From: Micromonospora parathelypteridis
GTDB taxonomy: Bacteria > Actinomycetota > Actinomycetes > Mycobacteriales > Micromonosporaceae
Direction of reading: 5' to 3'
DNA: 64,000 nt
NCBI RefSeq assembly: GCF_014201145.1
Contig: NZ_JACHDP010000001.1
Span: 3,224,001 to 3,288,000, forward strand
Part shown: piece after piece, positions 39,317-50,315 of the stretch
How positions within the stretch are numbered: the stretch's first letter is position 1
How the letters are laid out: the number at the start of each line of letters is the position of its first letter
The notes under the pieces: model-generated
Databases searched by the model: none
Told to the model about the DNA's origin: nothing
Seen by the model: the letters and a program-made list of their open reading frames with translations, nothing else
Translations under genes and position numbers: made by a program

Positions 39317-39402
39317 TGGTGGGGATGGGGGGAGTTGAACCCCCACGCCCTTTCGGGCACACGGACCTGAACCGTGCGCGTCTGCCATTCCGCCACATCC
39401 CC
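39317..39402 (-). tRNA. tRNA-Leu (anticodon CAG), CCA encoded
   Basis: On the minus strand the acceptor stem GGGGATG pairs with CATCCCC, followed by A and an encoded CCA. The anticodon arm CACGG-TTCAGGT-CCGTG gives anticodon CAG. The long variable arm (GCCCGAAAGGGC) is the class II feature of tRNA-Leu. The T arm is GGGGG-TTCAACT-CCCCC. At 86 nt including CCA the length fits. Confidence 0.97.
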
Positions 39403-39634
39403 GTGGCACGACCCGGAACACTGTAGCCGCCCCGGCCCGCTGTCTCCAGCGGCCCCGGGAATACTACGCTGTCCCCGGCGCTCGCCTCGAACGATTACCG
39501 TTCGTGGCGGACGAAAGATTAGCACGTCAGTCCCGGCCCTTCCGAACGGGTCGGGAGCAGGCGGCCGAGCGGCGTGTGAGCTGCGCGCGCGCCGGCCGGA
39601 TACCATCATGTCCTCGGGACCCGAGGAGGAGCCG

Positions 39635-40396
39635 GTGAGCGTGCTGCAACGCTTCGAGAAGCGTCTGGAAGGCCTGGTCGAAGGGGCCTTCGCCAAGGTC
39701 TTCAAAGGGGTGGTCCACCCCGTGGAGATCCTCAACGCCATGCAGCGGGAGGCCGAGGCGCACAAGGCGATCCTGGCCGGTGGGCGCACGTTGGTGCCCA
39801 ACCGCTACGTGATCGATCTCTCGCCGTTCGACCACAGTCGGCTGGCGCCGTACGCCGCCGCGCTGGCCCAGGAATTGGCCCAGTCGCAGGCGGAGTTCAT
39901 CGGCGAGCAGGCGTGGACGGTCTATGGCGACGTGATCGTCGAGATCGAGCGAGGCGAGGGCCTGGACACGGGCATGTTCCGTGTCACGGCCGAGGTCTAC
40001 ACCGGTGGCGAGGTCGCCCCCGTGTCGGCACCCGGCTACGACGCCGGCCCGCCCGCCTACCCCGCGTACGACCAGGGTGGTGGCTACGGCCCGCCGCCAG
40101 GGCACGGTGGCGGTCGCAACGTGCGGCTGGTCTCCGGTGACGGACGCACCTACCCCCTTCAGATGGGGTCGACGGTGATCGGTCGCGGCGACCAGGCCAA
40201 TCTGCGCCTGCCCGACGTCGGCATCTCCCGGCGACACGCCCGGCTGGACTTCGACGGGGGGCAGGTCGTGCTGACCGATCTGGGGTCGACCAACGGCACC
40301 ATGGTCAACGGGCAGCGGGTCTCCGCCGTCGCACTCAACCCCGGTGACATGGTTCAGCTCGGCACCACGACGCTGACCTTCCGCGTGGACGGCTGA
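39635..40396 (+). CDS. fhaA: FhaA: DUF3662 and FHA domain protein
   Basis: The 253-aa protein has an N-terminal DUF3662 domain (about 1-115: [40 protein letters not shown]), a Gly/Pro/Tyr-rich linker (about 130-165) and a C-terminal FHA domain (about 170-250) with [20 protein letters not shown] and [14 protein letters not shown]. FhaA binds phosphothreonine and is part of the PknB-controlled division and peptidoglycan machinery. GGAGGAG 8 bp upstream supports the GTG at 39635 rather than the ATG at 39608. First gene of the operon that runs to pknB. Confidence 0.93.
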   Translation: MSVLQRFEKRLEGLVEGAFAKVFKGVVHPVEILNAMQREAEAHKAILAGGRTLVPNRYVIDLSPFDHSRLAPYAAALAQELAQSQAEFIGEQAWTVYGDVIVEIERGEGLDTGMFRVTAEVYTGGEVAPVSAPGYDAGPPAYPAYDQGGGYGPPPGHGGGRNVRLVSGDGRTYPLQMGSTVIGRGDQANLRLPDVGISRRHARLDFDGGQVVLTDLGSTNGTMVNGQRVSAVALNPGDMVQLGTTTLTFRVDG

Positions 40397-40402
40397 CCCG
40401 CC

Positions 40403-40888
40403 TTGCCGGAACTGGTCATCACCGTTGCCCGGTTCGGGTTCCTGATCCTGCTGTGGATCTTCGTGTTCACGGTGGTCGGCGTGATCCGTCGGGACCTCTT
40501 CGCGGGCGCCCGGTCCGGTCGCCTGGTGGCCGCGCCACGCGCGGTGGGGGCCTCGACGGGGCAGGCGGCGAAGCCGGCGAAGGTGAAGCGGGGTAGGGCG
40601 GCACACCAGATGGTGGTGACGGCCGGTCAGCTGGCCGGCACCAGGATCACTCTCGGTGAAGCGCAGATCACCATTGGTCGAGCTGAGGACTCCACCCTGG
40701 TCATCACCGACGACTACGCCTCCGCGCGACACGCCCGGCTCGTGCCGCGCGACGGGCAGTGGTACGTCGAGGACCTCGGCTCGACTAACGGCACGTACCT
40801 AGATCGCGCTAAGGTCACCGGACCAACCCCCGTCCCCCTCGGCGTGCCGATCCGGATCGGCCGCACTTCCCTCGAATTACGGCCATGA
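40403..40888 (+). CDS. fhaB: FhaB: membrane-anchored FHA domain protein
   Basis: The 161-aa protein has a transmembrane helix (about 5-28, VARFGFLILLWIFVFTVVGV), a basic cytoplasmic linker and an FHA domain (about 70-158) with IGRAEDSTLVITDDYASARH and LGSTNGTYLDRAKV. Homologues (FhaB/FipA) are substrates of PknA/PknB and contact FtsZ and cell-wall enzymes. The start is TTG, 7 bp after the fhaA stop. It overlaps pstP by four bases. Confidence 0.93.
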   Translation: MPELVITVARFGFLILLWIFVFTVVGVIRRDLFAGARSGRLVAAPRAVGASTGQAAKPAKVKRGRAAHQMVVTAGQLAGTRITLGEAQITIGRAEDSTLVITDDYASARHARLVPRDGQWYVEDLGSTNGTYLDRAKVTGPTPVPLGVPIRIGRTSLELRP

Positions 40889-42354
40889 CTCTGACCCTGC
40901 GCTATGCGGCCCACAGCGACCGCGGTCTGATCCGAGACGGCAATCAAGACTCCGTCTACGCCGGGCCGCGGCTACTCGCCGTTGCCGACGGCATGGGCGG
41001 CATGGCCGCCGGTGACGTCGCCAGCAACATCGTCATCGGTGCCATGGCGCCGCTCGACGAGGACGTCCCGGGGGACGCCCTCGTCGATGCGTTGCGTTCG
41101 GCCGTGGGCACCGCCAACCAACAACTCCGCGACACCGTGGACGCCAACCCACAGCTGGAGGGGATGGGCACCACGCTGACGGCGACCCTCTTCACCGGCA
41201 GCAAGCTGGGGATGGTCCACATCGGTGACTCGCGGGCCTACCTGCTGCGCAACGGCGAGTTCGCGCAGATCACCAAGGACGACACGTACGTCCAGATGCT
41301 CGTCGACGAAGGCCGGATCAGCGCTGAGGAGGCGAGCAGTCACCCACAGCGGTCACTGCTCACCCGAGCCCTGGACGGCCGGGACATCGACCCGGAGTAC
41401 TCGGTGCGCCAGGTGTTGCCCGGCGACCGGTACCTGATCTGCAGCGATGGCCTGTCGGGTGTGGTCAGCGCCGAAACCATCGGCGAGACCCTGCGGGAAT
41501 ACACGGACCCGCAGAAGTGCGTCGAGCGGCTGGTGCAGCTCGCGCTGCGCGGCGGCGGACCGGACAACATCACGGTGATCATCGCCGACGCCACGGATCA
41601 GGACATCGTCGAGGCCAGCCCGATCGTGGGCGGCGCCGCCGCGCGGGACCGAGGCATGGCAACCTCCGCCGACGAATCGACTCCGGCCGCCCGGGCCTCG
41701 GCGCTCGCCGCGCCGCGCCCGGCCGCGCCCGAGGAGCCGGCAGCCTCGGACGACGAACCGGACCGGCCGAAGCGCCGCCCGGTGCGTACCGCCGCCATGG
41801 CACTGGCCCTGCTGGTGATCATCGGTGGTGGGGCCTTCGCGGGCTGGACGTACACCCAGCGGCAGTACTACGTGGGTGCCACCGAGGAGGGGCAGGTCGC
41901 CGTCTTCCGTGGTGTCCAGGGTCAGATCGCCGGGATGGACCTCTCCACCGTGCACCGTCGCAGCGGCACCCGACTGGACGACCTCACGGTCGCTGCGCAG
42001 GACACGGTCAAGGTCGGCATTCGGGCCAAGAGTGAGCCGGACGCCGAGCGTCAGCTCGCCGAGCTGACCAGCGACACCCCGAGCAACCCCAACCTGAAGC
42101 CGCTCTGCCCGCTCGACCCGAGCGCCGCGGTGGGCGGCACGCCCACGCCCACACCGACCGATGCGACGCCGATCCCGAACGGCAGCCCGAGCCCCAACGT
42201 GTCGGCGACCCCCAACGGGGTTGTCAGCGCGAGCCCGACCGACGCTGCCAGCGCCGCTGTCGGTGCGACCGGCCCGACCACCACACCCGACGTCACGCCC
42301 TCCGACTCGGCCACGCCGGCGCTCGACCCAGCCGGTTGCCGGTCTCCTGAGTGA
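40885..42354 (+). CDS. pstP: PstP: membrane PP2C-family Ser/Thr phosphatase
   Basis: The 489-aa protein has a PP2C domain (about 5-240): HSDRGLIRDGNQDSVYAGPR, LLAVADGMGGMAAGDVASNI (metal Asp residues), GDSRAYLLRNGEF and GGPDNITVIIADA. An acidic juxtamembrane stretch, one transmembrane helix (about 302-322) and an extracytoplasmic tail of about 165 residues that is Thr/Pro/Ser-rich at its end follow. It reverses phosphorylation by PknA and PknB encoded downstream. The ATG overlaps the fhaB stop. Confidence 0.95.
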   Translation: MTLTLRYAAHSDRGLIRDGNQDSVYAGPRLLAVADGMGGMAAGDVASNIVIGAMAPLDEDVPGDALVDALRSAVGTANQQLRDTVDANPQLEGMGTTLTATLFTGSKLGMVHIGDSRAYLLRNGEFAQITKDDTYVQMLVDEGRISAEEASSHPQRSLLTRALDGRDIDPEYSVRQVLPGDRYLICSDGLSGVVSAETIGETLREYTDPQKCVERLVQLALRGGGPDNITVIIADATDQDIVEASPIVGGAAARDRGMATSADESTPAARASALAAPRPAAPEEPAASDDEPDRPKRRPVRTAAMALALLVIIGGGAFAGWTYTQRQYYVGATEEGQVAVFRGVQGQIAGMDLSTVHRRSGTRLDDLTVAAQDTVKVGIRAKSEPDAERQLAELTSDTPSNPNLKPLCPLDPSAAVGGTPTPTPTDATPIPNGSPSPNVSATPNGVVSASPTDAASAAVGATGPTTTPDVTPSDSATPALDPAGCRSPE

Positions 42355-42384
42355 GCGTCGGCTGAGATCCCGAGGACTCCACCC

Positions 42385-43878
42385 GTGACCGTAGCGGCCA
42401 CACCGGCACCCTCGCCCGCGACCGCGGGCGAGCAGTCCGGCGTACGCCTGGCGCGGTCGCGCCGCAACGCCGAGCTGTCCCTGCTGCTGCTCGCCATGGC
42501 GTTGGTGGCCGCGTACGGGGCGACCGTCGAGGCAAACCTGCTGGACACGGTCACCCCGGACTTCTGGATGCCCGCCGCCACGCTCGGGGTGGTCTTCCTC
42601 GGTCTGCACGTGGTCATCCGGTTCCTGGCCCCGTTCGCCGACCCGGCCCTGCTGCCGGCGGTGGCCCTGCTCAACGGGCTCGGGGTGGGTTTCCTCCGCC
42701 GGATCGACCTGGGCGACGCCCCGGTTGCCGACCGGGAGGGCCTGGCCACCTTCGCGGGGCAGGGCGGGCGCCAGTTGGCCTGGACGCTCGGTGCGGTGAT
42801 CCTCGCCGCGGGCCTGCTCGCCATCATGCGTGACCACCGGTCGATCTCGCGGTACGCGTACACCCTGGGGCTGGCCGGCATCGTGCTGGTGATGCTCCCG
42901 GCGGTGCTGCCGCCGAGCATCTCCGAGCGAAACGGCGCCAAGCTGTGGATCCAGTTCGGTGAGAGTTTCTCCATCCAGCCGGGTGAGTTCGCCAAGTTGG
43001 CGCTGCTGGTCTTCTTCGCCTACTACCTGGTCCGCAAGCGCGAGGTGCTGTCGCTGGCCAGCCGGCGATTCCTCGGCATCGACTTCCCGCGCGGCCGCGA
43101 CCTCGGCCCGGTGGTCGGGGTCTGGCTGATCAGCGTCCTGGTGCTGGTCTTCGAGAAGGACCTGGGCACCTCGCTGCTCTACTTCGGCATGTTCGTGGTG
43201 ACGCTCTACATCGCCACCGAACGGGTCAGCTGGCTGCTGATCGGCCTGGTGCTCTTCTTCGGTGGCGCGTACCTTGCCTACGTCCTCGGCGAGACGGTCG
43301 GCGGCCCGTTCGCCAACTTCTACCTGCGCGCCGAGATCTGGCTCGACCCGTTCGCCGATCCGACCGACAAGGGCTATCAGTTGGTCCAGGGGCTGCTGGC
43401 GCTCGGCACCGGCGGCCTCTTCGGTGCCGGGCCGGGCGGCGGCCAGCCCGGGATTCTGCCCGAGGTGCAGAACGACTTCATCTTCGCCGGCATCGGTGAG
43501 GAGCTCGGCCTCTTCGGGCTCTCCGCGCTGCTGGTCGTCTACCTGCTGATCGTGGAGCGGGGGCTGCGCGCCGCGCTCGCGGTGCGGGACTCGTTCGGCA
43601 AGCTGCTCGCCGGTGGTCTCGCGTTCACCCTTGGTCTGCAGGTCTTCGTGATCGTCGGCGGGATCAGCAAGCTCATCCCGCTGACCGGTCAGACCACCCC
43701 GTTCCTGTCCGCCGGTGGTTCGTCACTGATGGCGAACTGGCTGCTCATCGCGGTGTTGCTGCGGGTCTCCGACGGAGCCCGCCGGCCGGTCACCGGGGCC
43801 GCTGGCAAAGCTCCCCGGCCCGCCGCCGGCCCGCCCGAGCAGCTGCACGGTGCTCCCACGGAGGTGATCAAGCCGTGA
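42385..43878 (+). CDS. rodA: FtsW/RodA-family peptidoglycan polymerase
   Basis: The 497-aa protein is a SEDS-family glycosyltransferase with about 12 transmembrane segments. Signature regions include WIQFGESFSIQPGEFAKLAL, VLVFEKDLGTSLLYFGMFVV, DPTDKGYQLVQGLLALGTGG and the C-terminal LIPLTGQTTPFLSAGGSSLM. It polymerises lipid II together with the class B PBP encoded immediately downstream (overlap of four bases). The GTG start lies 30 bp after pstP. A 40-residue Ala/Pro tail follows the last helix. Confidence 0.95.
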   Translation: MTVAATPAPSPATAGEQSGVRLARSRRNAELSLLLLAMALVAAYGATVEANLLDTVTPDFWMPAATLGVVFLGLHVVIRFLAPFADPALLPAVALLNGLGVGFLRRIDLGDAPVADREGLATFAGQGGRQLAWTLGAVILAAGLLAIMRDHRSISRYAYTLGLAGIVLVMLPAVLPPSISERNGAKLWIQFGESFSIQPGEFAKLALLVFFAYYLVRKREVLSLASRRFLGIDFPRGRDLGPVVGVWLISVLVLVFEKDLGTSLLYFGMFVVTLYIATERVSWLLIGLVLFFGGAYLAYVLGETVGGPFANFYLRAEIWLDPFADPTDKGYQLVQGLLALGTGGLFGAGPGGGQPGILPEVQNDFIFAGIGEELGLFGLSALLVVYLLIVERGLRAALAVRDSFGKLLAGGLAFTLGLQVFVIVGGISKLIPLTGQTTPFLSAGGSSLMANWLLIAVLLRVSDGARRPVTGAAGKAPRPAAGPPEQLHGAPTEVIKP

Positions 43879-45380
43879 ACGCACCCCTGCGCCGTGTCGG
43901 CGTCGTCGTCATGGTCCTGTTCGGCCTGCTCTTCGTGAACCTCAACTGGATCCAGGCCTACAAGGCCGACGAGTACCGCACCAGCGACTACAACGGCCGG
44001 GTCCAGGTTGCCGACTACAAGCGCAAGCGCGGCAACATCGAGGCTGGCGGCACGGCGGTGGCCACCAGCAAGGAGACCACCGGCACGCTGAAGTTCCTGC
44101 GCACCTACCCGGGCGGCGCCGAGTACGCCCATGTGCTCGGCTACAAGCCGGTCAACCTGGCGGACCAGGGCATCGAGCGGGTGGAGAACGACTTCCTGGC
44201 CGGCACCAGCGACCAGTTGATCGGCGACCGGTTGAAGGACATGTTCACCGGCGACGACAGCGGTGGTGGCAACGTGCTGCTCACGCTCTCCAAGAAGGCT
44301 CAGGACGCGGCGTACAACCAGCTGCGCAACAACCAGGTGGGGGCGAAGAAGGGCGCGGCGATCGCCATCGACCCGCGTACCGGTGCGGTGCAGGCGCTGG
44401 TCTCCATGCCCAGCTTCGATCCGAACCCGCTGGCCAGCCACACGAGCAGCGAGGCGGCTGCGGCCTTCAACAAGCTGGAGCAGGACCCGGACGAGCCGCT
44501 GAAGAACCGCGCGCTCTCCGAGACGCTGCCGCCGGGCTCCACCTTCAAGATCGTGGTGGCCGCGGCAGCCTTGGAGAACGGCATCACCAAGACGACCCAG
44601 ATCCCGGCCGGTTCCAGTTGGACCCCGCCCACCTCGGGCAGCCCGATTCGCAACGCCGACGCGTCGATCTGCCCGGAGCCGAAGGTCACCCTGCTGGCAG
44701 CGGTCACCGAGTCGTGCAACACCGGCTTCGCCCAGCTCGGCGTGCAGCTCGGCGCCAACGCCATCAAGGAGAAGGCCCGACAGTTCGGCTTCGAGCAGGA
44801 GGACCTGACCGTCGGTGAGCTCGGTGAGGGCGGCCTGCCCACGGCGGCCAGCCGGACCGGCACCATCCAGAACGCCGACGGCGGAGACGACCCGGCCGCG
44901 CTCGCCCAGTCCTCGATCGGGCAGCGGGACGTTCGGATGACCCCGCTGGAAGGCGCCATGATCGCTGCCTCGGTCGCCAACAACGGCAGCCAGATGCGGC
45001 CGTACCTGGTGCGGCAGTTGCTCGCCCCGGACCGGACCACCAGCTACTACACCGCCAAGGCACGGGAGCTGCGCCAACCGGTCAGCTCTCAGGTCGCCGG
45101 CGACCTGCGCGACATGATGGTCAGCGTGGTCCAGAACGGCACCGGCAAGAGGGCCGCGATCAGCGGTTACACGGTCGGCGGCAAGACCGGCACCGCGCAG
45201 TCCGCGCCGGACCGGCCCGACCACGGCTGGTTCATCGGCTTCGCGTTGGACAAGAACGGCACCCCGATCTCCGCGGTCTGCGTGATGCTCGAACAGGCCG
45301 GCTCCGGTGGCAGCGCCGAGGCAGCCCGGATCGCCGGCCAGATCATGCGGGCCGCGATCGCCGACCCCGGGGGTCGCTGA
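43875..45380 (+). CDS. pbpA: Class B penicillin-binding protein (transpeptidase)
   Basis: The 501-aa protein has a single N-terminal membrane anchor (about 8-26) and a transpeptidase domain. The active-site motifs are PPGSTFKIV (SxxK, Ser near residue 223), SCNTGFAQL (SxN, near 280) and GGKTGTAQS (KTG, near 436). It cross-links peptidoglycan made by the partner RodA. The domain order matches mycobacterial PbpA, which is regulated by PknB. The GTG overlaps the rodA stop. Confidence 0.95.
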   Translation: MNAPLRRVGVVVMVLFGLLFVNLNWIQAYKADEYRTSDYNGRVQVADYKRKRGNIEAGGTAVATSKETTGTLKFLRTYPGGAEYAHVLGYKPVNLADQGIERVENDFLAGTSDQLIGDRLKDMFTGDDSGGGNVLLTLSKKAQDAAYNQLRNNQVGAKKGAAIAIDPRTGAVQALVSMPSFDPNPLASHTSSEAAAAFNKLEQDPDEPLKNRALSETLPPGSTFKIVVAAAALENGITKTTQIPAGSSWTPPTSGSPIRNADASICPEPKVTLLAAVTESCNTGFAQLGVQLGANAIKEKARQFGFEQEDLTVGELGEGGLPTAASRTGTIQNADGGDDPAALAQSSIGQRDVRMTPLEGAMIAASVANNGSQMRPYLVRQLLAPDRTTSYYTAKARELRQPVSSQVAGDLRDMMVSVVQNGTGKRAAISGYTVGGKTGTAQSAPDRPDHGWFIGFALDKNGTPISAVCVMLEQAGSGGSAEAARIAGQIMRAAIADPGGR

Positions 45381-45381
45381 C

Positions 45382-46787
<1,406 letters not shown>

Positions 46788-46791
<4 letters not shown>

Positions 46792-48608
46792 CAGCGCAGG
46801 CCCGCCTGCTCGGTGGCAGGTACCAGGTCGGCGAGCTCCTCGGCTACGGCGGCATGGCCGAGGTGCACCGCGGTCGCGATCTCCGGCTCGGTCGGGACGT
46901 CGCGATCAAGATGCTCCGTACCGACCTGGCCCGGGACGCGACGTTCCAGATGCGCTTCCGTCGGGAGGCGCAGAACGCCGCCTCGCTCAACCACCCGGCG
47001 ATCGTGGCGGTCTACGACACCGGTGAGGAAACAGCGCCGACCGGCGAGACGCTGCCGTTCATCGTGATGGAGTTCGTCAACGGTCGGACCTTGAAGGAGG
47101 TCCTCGGGGCCGAGGGTCGGCTGCAGCCGCGCCGGGCGCTGGAGATCTGCGCCGACATGTGCGCCGCGCTGGAGTTCAGTCACCGGCACGGCATCATCCA
47201 CCGGGACATCAAGCCCGGCAACGTGATGCTCACCCAGACCGGCCAGGTCAAGGTCATGGACTTCGGCATCGCCCGGGCGCTGGCCAGCGGCGCGACCACC
47301 ATGACGCAGACCAGCGCGGTGATCGGTACCGCGCAGTACCTCTCCCCGGAGCAGGCGCGCGGCGAGGCCGTCGACGCTCGCTCCGACGTGTACGCGGCTG
47401 GCTGCGTGCTCTTCGAGTTGGTCTGCGGGCACCCGCCGTTCGTCGGGGACAGCCCGGTCAGCGTTGCCTACCAGCACGTCCGGGAGACGCCGCCGACGCC
47501 GAGCGACATCAACCCGGACGTCACCCCGGCCGTCGACGCGATCGTCCTGAAGGCGCTGTCGAAGAACCCGCTCAACCGCTACCAGAGCGCCGGCGAGATG
47601 CGTGCCGACCTGCTCCGCGCTGCCGCCGGCCGGCCCGTGTTGGCCACCCCGGTGCTGCGTGAGGCGGAGACGGTGGCGATGGCACCGGCAGCCGGGGGCC
47701 GGGGTGGCTACCCGCCTCCCTCCGCTGGGCAGCAGACCGGGCAGATGGCCCGGGTGGGCGATCCGCGCCAGCGCAAGGCGTCCTCGTGGTTGATCGCGAC
47801 GTTCAGCGCGGTCGGCGTGCTGGCGGTGATCGCCCTGGTCGCCGCCCTGCTCTGGAGCCAGCAGCAGGACAAGGCCAACAAGTCGGTGCCCACCCTCGTC
47901 GGCAAGAGTCAGGCCGCCGCGGTCGCCGAGATCCGTAGCGCCAACCTTCAGCCGCAGGTGGGTGACTCCGTCCTGGCCAACGACTGCACGAAGGGCACCG
48001 TCGCCAAGCAGGATCCCCAGCCGGGCACTCGGCTCAAGCAGGCCAGCACGGTGACCATCCAGCTCTGCGGCGGCAAGCCCGACGTGAAGATCCCCCCTGG
48101 CTTGATCAACTCCCAACTCGAGAACGTCAAGCCCCAGCTCGAGGATCTGGGGTTGAAGGTCCAGGAGAAGCAGGTGGACAACCCTGCGGCGAAGGGCATT
48201 GTCCTCAAGCTGACCCCGCCGTCGGGGACCACCGTGCAGCAGGACAGCACAGTGGTCGTTGAGGTCTCCAAGGGCAACGTCAGCAAGGTGCCCAACGTGA
48301 TCAACTCGACGCGGGAAGAGGCCGCCCAGGAGCTTCGCGAGGCGGGCTACAAGGTCGAGTTCCGCGACGGTGACGAGGTGCCGGCCGACCAGGCCGGCCG
48401 GGTCCAGAAGCAGAGTCCGAATGCGGGCACCGAGCTGGCCAAGGACAGGACCGTGACCATCGAGATCGGCATTCCGGAGAAGGTCGTCGAGACGCCACCC
48501 ACCGGCACGCCGACCGGCACACCGACGGGCACGCCAACCACGCCCGGCACCGGGGGCGGCATCGGTCTGCCGTTCCCGCCCCAGCCGACCCGTCTTCCCG
48601 AGGACTAG
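46788..48608 (+). CDS. pknB: PknB: Ser/Thr protein kinase with three PASTA domains
   Basis: The 606-aa protein has a kinase domain (about 10-275: LLGYGGMAEVHRGRD, VAIKMLRTD, HRDIKPGNVMLTQ, MDFGIARAL, SPEQARGEAVDARSDVYAAG), a juxtamembrane linker, a transmembrane helix (about 334-356) and three PASTA repeats beginning VPTLVGKSQAAAVAEIRSAN, KIPPGLINSQLENVKPQLED and VPNVINSTREEAAQELREAG (about 365-560). The C-terminus is a TGTPTGTPTGTP-type repeat. Mycobacterial PknB has four PASTA domains; here three are visible. It senses muropeptides or lipid II and controls wall growth. Confidence 0.95.
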
Positions 48609-48635
48609 GCCCGCACCCCGGTTCCGGGCCTCGGT

Positions 48636-49334
48636 ATGAGTGACACGGAAGCATCCGGTGTCGAGTCGGTGGTGAGCCGCCGTCCTCGGTGGCTCAGGCG
48701 CGTGGCCATTCTGGGTGCCGTCGTGCTGCTGCTCGCCAGTCTTCCGTGGCTCTGGACGACGCTCGCCGCCCGCGGTCACGTGTACGCCGAGGCCGAGGCT
48801 CCGGTCGCCGACGTGGTGATCGTCCTCGGCACGGCCGTGGCGGCCGATCGGCAACGGCCAGGGGAACGGCTCGCCGGCCGCCTGGAGACCGCCGCCGAGT
48901 TGGTGACCAGCGGGCGGGCCAAGGTGGTGCTCGTGTCGGGCGATGGCGGCGGCACGTCGGGTGACGAGCCGGCGGTCATGACGTCGTACCTCGCCGAGCT
49001 TGGCGTCGACCCGCGCCGGGTGGTGGCCGACCCGTTCGGCCTGGACACCTACGACAGTTGCGCCCGAGCGCGCGAGGTGTACGGCGTCGACCGGGCCCTG
49101 GTCGTGACCCAGTCCTACCACCTGTCCCGAGCAGTGACGTTGTGCCGGCATCTCGGCCTCGACGTCGACGGGGTCACCGCGCGGTGCGACGGCTGTGGAC
49201 CCGTCCTGCTCGCGGAGAAGTCGGTCCGGGACTACTTCGCCAGTGGCAAGGCGGCGTGGGACGCGGTCCGGGGCCGCGCTCCGGCGGTCCGCTCGCCCGC
49301 GGATCCGGCGGTCCAGGACGCGCTGCGGGGCTGA
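48636..49334 (+). CDS. SanA/YdcF-family (DUF218) membrane protein
   Basis: The 232-aa product has a transmembrane helix (about 22-44) followed by an extracytoplasmic DUF218 domain: VADVVIVLGTAVAADRQRPG, RLETAAELVTSGRAKVVLVS, DPFGLDTYDSCARAREVYGV and VVTQSYHLSRAVTLCRHLG. SanA-type proteins affect envelope permeability and vancomycin tolerance in enterobacteria; mechanism is unknown. It starts 27 bp after the pknB stop and may be part of that operon, or may use its own promoter. Two Cys in ARCDGCGP may form a disulfide. Confidence 0.88.
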   Translation: MSDTEASGVESVVSRRPRWLRRVAILGAVVLLLASLPWLWTTLAARGHVYAEAEAPVADVVIVLGTAVAADRQRPGERLAGRLETAAELVTSGRAKVVLVSGDGGGTSGDEPAVMTSYLAELGVDPRRVVADPFGLDTYDSCARAREVYGVDRALVVTQSYHLSRAVTLCRHLGLDVDGVTARCDGCGPVLLAEKSVRDYFASGKAAWDAVRGRAPAVRSPADPAVQDALRG

Positions 49335-49379
49335 CCCGACGGCGGGCCCTCCCGAGCCTGGTGACCGAGCGGCGGGGCC

Positions 49380-50030
49380 TCAGGTGGTGGCGAAGGCGGC
49401 CCGGCGACGGGCGTCGACCTCGGCGGCGAGCGCGGGTGCGCGCTCCAACGCCTCCTGGTGACCGCAACTGGCCAGCCAGTTGGCCAGCATCAGGTGGCCG
49501 CCCTCGGTGAGCACCGACTCGGGATGGAACTGGACACCCTCGATGGGCAGGGTCCGGTGCCGCATCGCCATCACCACGCCGGAGCCGGTCCAGCCGGTGA
49601 CCTCCAGCTCGTCCGGCAGCGTCTCGGGCAACACCGCGAGCGAGTGGTACCGGGTGGCGGTGAACGGGTCGGGCAGGCCGGCGAGCACGCCGACCGAGTT
49701 GTGCCGTACCTCGGAGGTCTTGCCGTGCAGCAGCTCGGGGGCGCGCGTCACGGTCGCCCCGAACGCCTCGCCGATCGCCTGGTGGCCGAGGCAGACGCCG
49801 AAGATCGGCAGCTCGCCCGCGTACTTTCGGATGACGTCCAGACAGATGCCGGCCCGGTCGGGGCTGCCCGGCCCCGGTGAGAGCAGGATGCCGGCGGCTC
49901 CTACCTTGCCCACCTCGGCGATGTCGATCTCGTCGTTGCGGCGGACCTCGCAGTCCACGCCGAGTTGGCCCAGATACTGCACGAGGTTGAAGACGAACGA
50001 GTCGTAGTTGTCGATCACCAGGACGCGCAT
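49380..50030 (-). CDS. trpG: Class I glutamine amidotransferase (anthranilate/aminodeoxychorismate synthase component II)
   Basis: The 216-aa protein is a TrpG/PabA-type amidotransferase: RVLVIDNYDSFVFNLVQYLG, GILLSPGPGSPDRAG, the nucleophile loop FGVCLGHQAIGEAFG (Cys near 82) and the His/Glu site IEGVQFHPESVLT. It supplies ammonia from glutamine to a chorismate-using partner; no component I is in the window, so trp or folate use is undecided. The same gene sits at this place near crgA in mycobacteria. ATG at 50030 has AGGTGA upstream. The C-terminal 25 residues extend past the usual end. Confidence 0.92.
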   Translation of the reverse strand: MRVLVIDNYDSFVFNLVQYLGQLGVDCEVRRNDEIDIAEVGKVGAAGILLSPGPGSPDRAGICLDVIRKYAGELPIFGVCLGHQAIGEAFGATVTRAPELLHGKTSEVRHNSVGVLAGLPDPFTATRYHSLAVLPETLPDELEVTGWTGSGVVMAMRHRTLPIEGVQFHPESVLTEGGHLMLANWLASCGHQEALERAPALAAEVDARRRAAFATT

Positions 50031-50032
50031 GG

Positions 50033-50311
50033 TCACCTGCTCGGGGAGGACGGAGCGGGGTTGTTCTGCTCCGTGTCGTACGGCAACTCGTGGTCCTCGC
50101 CCGCCGGGGTCTCCCCGGTCACCGGGCCGCCGTCGCCCGGCTCAGCGGGGACGCCGGACTCGACCTGCACGTCATCGAAGGGCAGCAGTGGCTCGGCCCA
50201 CGGGAAGGCGACATACCAGAGCAGGGCCACCGTGGCGGCCACCAGTAGCACCGAGCCGATCAGTTTTCCGGCCAGGCCGAAGGGCAGCTTGCGCCAGATG
50301 AACGAGTACAT
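50033..50311 (-). CDS. Small conserved membrane protein
   Basis: The 92-aa protein has a basic start (MYSFIWRKLPFGLAGKLIGS), one transmembrane helix (about 14-36), and an extracytoplasmic acidic tail (LPFDDVQVESGVPAEPGDGG, HELPYDTEQNNPAPSSP). No known domain. It lies between sortase E and the trpG-like gene with gaps of only a few bases, so it belongs to the same transcript. Its location suggests an envelope or division role, but none is known to me. Confidence 0.8.
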   Translation of the reverse strand: MYSFIWRKLPFGLAGKLIGSVLLVAATVALLWYVAFPWAEPLLPFDDVQVESGVPAEPGDGGPVTGETPAGEDHELPYDTEQNNPAPSSPSR

Positions 50312-50315
50312 CGGG

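Noticed and set aside
39317..39634. Integration site with attL/attR at the tRNA
   Set aside because: No second copy of the tRNA 3' end and no integrase are found in the window.
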